NCBI RefSeq assembly: GCF_963678635.1
Contig: NW_026971553.1
Location: 1 to 64,000, forward strand
Length of the DNA: 64,000 bases
Direction of reading: 5' to 3'
DNA from: Symsagittifera roscoffensis
Taxonomy: Eukaryota; Xenacoelomorpha; Acoela; Convolutidae
Below, piece by piece: positions 63,567-64,000 of this stretch. Under the pieces are notes generated by a model, which made no database searches, was not told where the DNA came from, and saw nothing but the letters and a program-made list of their open reading frames with translations. Numbering within the stretch: the first letter of the stretch is position 1; the number at the start of each line of letters is the position of its first letter. Position numbers and translations under genes: made by a program.

Positions 63567-64000
63567 TGCGAGGTGGTTGTTTTTTGAGAATTTTGATATT
63601 TCCGAAAGCTAGGTTCAAATAAAGCAGATACTGGTTTACAAGTCAACAGAGTTCGAGTGATTTTCCGTTTGTTTTACGACTGCTATTAAATCTGTTTAGA
63701 TTTTCAAACTTTTTCTATCATTTGCTTAATTGCCAAACAAGGAGTGGTTTCCTAAGGTGGAGCTTAGATTAATAAAATCGAGAGGGTGCGCCAAAAATGC
63801 TCTCAGATACATCAAAGAAAATAACTTCGGCTCATTAAGTAAACCTATAAAATAGTCTCATAAATCAACCAAATTTTCTGAATTAACCACAAAGTTCCTA
63901 GACAAGTTGTGTAGCTTCAAACAATTCATCGGCACTCAATTCAAAAAGACCTCACCCGAGTAGACCTAAGCCCAGCAGAGTGAAATGAATGCATTACACC
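63567..64000. other. upstream region of the polymerase gene
   Basis: No gene or recognisable promoter element. No terminal inverted repeat of a Polinton is identifiable within the window. Confidence 0.4.

Overview
This is invertebrate nuclear DNA, probably from an arthropod or another small metazoan; I cannot name the species. It is AT-rich, has spliced genes with short GT-AG introns, and is almost entirely mobile DNA. There are no rRNAs, confident tRNAs, CRISPR arrays or bacterial-style operons.

Layout. 1-4621: AT-rich intergenic DNA with a degenerate A-rich minisatellite, a tRNA-like B-box remnant and a ~343-bp MITE with long imperfect inverted repeats. 4622-33008: Element 1, a ~28.4-kb Ty3/gypsy-like LTR retroelement flanked by a 4-bp duplication (ATTA). 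Its gag-protease segment is present in three tandem ~4-kb copies, each with different frame-breaking deletions. One long gag-pro-RT-RNaseH-integrase frame follows, then a packed block of accessory ORFs: two small membrane proteins, a 377-codon ORF with no ATG, an envelope-like glycoprotein, and a 602-aa protein starting in an ATGA overlap. Its 3' end is itself duplicated together with part of the LTR. 33993-40151: Element 3, a decayed gypsy-type element with a tRNA-Ser-like primer site. 40152-56936: Element 2, a young relative of Element 1 whose 2.6-kb direct repeats differ at only about five positions that I could find. 56937-59009: intergenic DNA with a 158-bp foldback repeat. 59010-63566 (minus strand): a three-exon, protein-primed-type DNA polymerase B gene of the kind found in Polinton/adintovirus-like elements.

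How the genes work together. Elements 1 and 2 share the same primer-binding site, homologous Gag, Pol and Env, and an Env-plus-downstream-protein order, so they are sister lineages of an env-bearing (errantivirus-like) group. Element 2 uses a textbook -1 frameshift signal (T TTA AAC, 7-nt spacer, 7-bp stem) between gag and pro-pol. Its pro-pol frame encodes a TARG1/OARD1-like macro domain (ADP-ribosyl hydrolase fold) between protease and reverse transcriptase. It also carries, between pol and env, an antisense two-exon gene of 197 codons that shares a ~0.5-kb divergent promoter region with env. Element 1 is probably dead on its own: its RT catalytic motif reads YLDV instead of Y-x-D-D. Element 2's protease motif reads DPG instead of DSG/DTG.

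The strongest candidates for something undescribed are the macro domain inside an LTR-retroelement polyprotein, the spliced antisense gene in the same element, and the ATG-less ORF and overlapping accessory block of the giant element.
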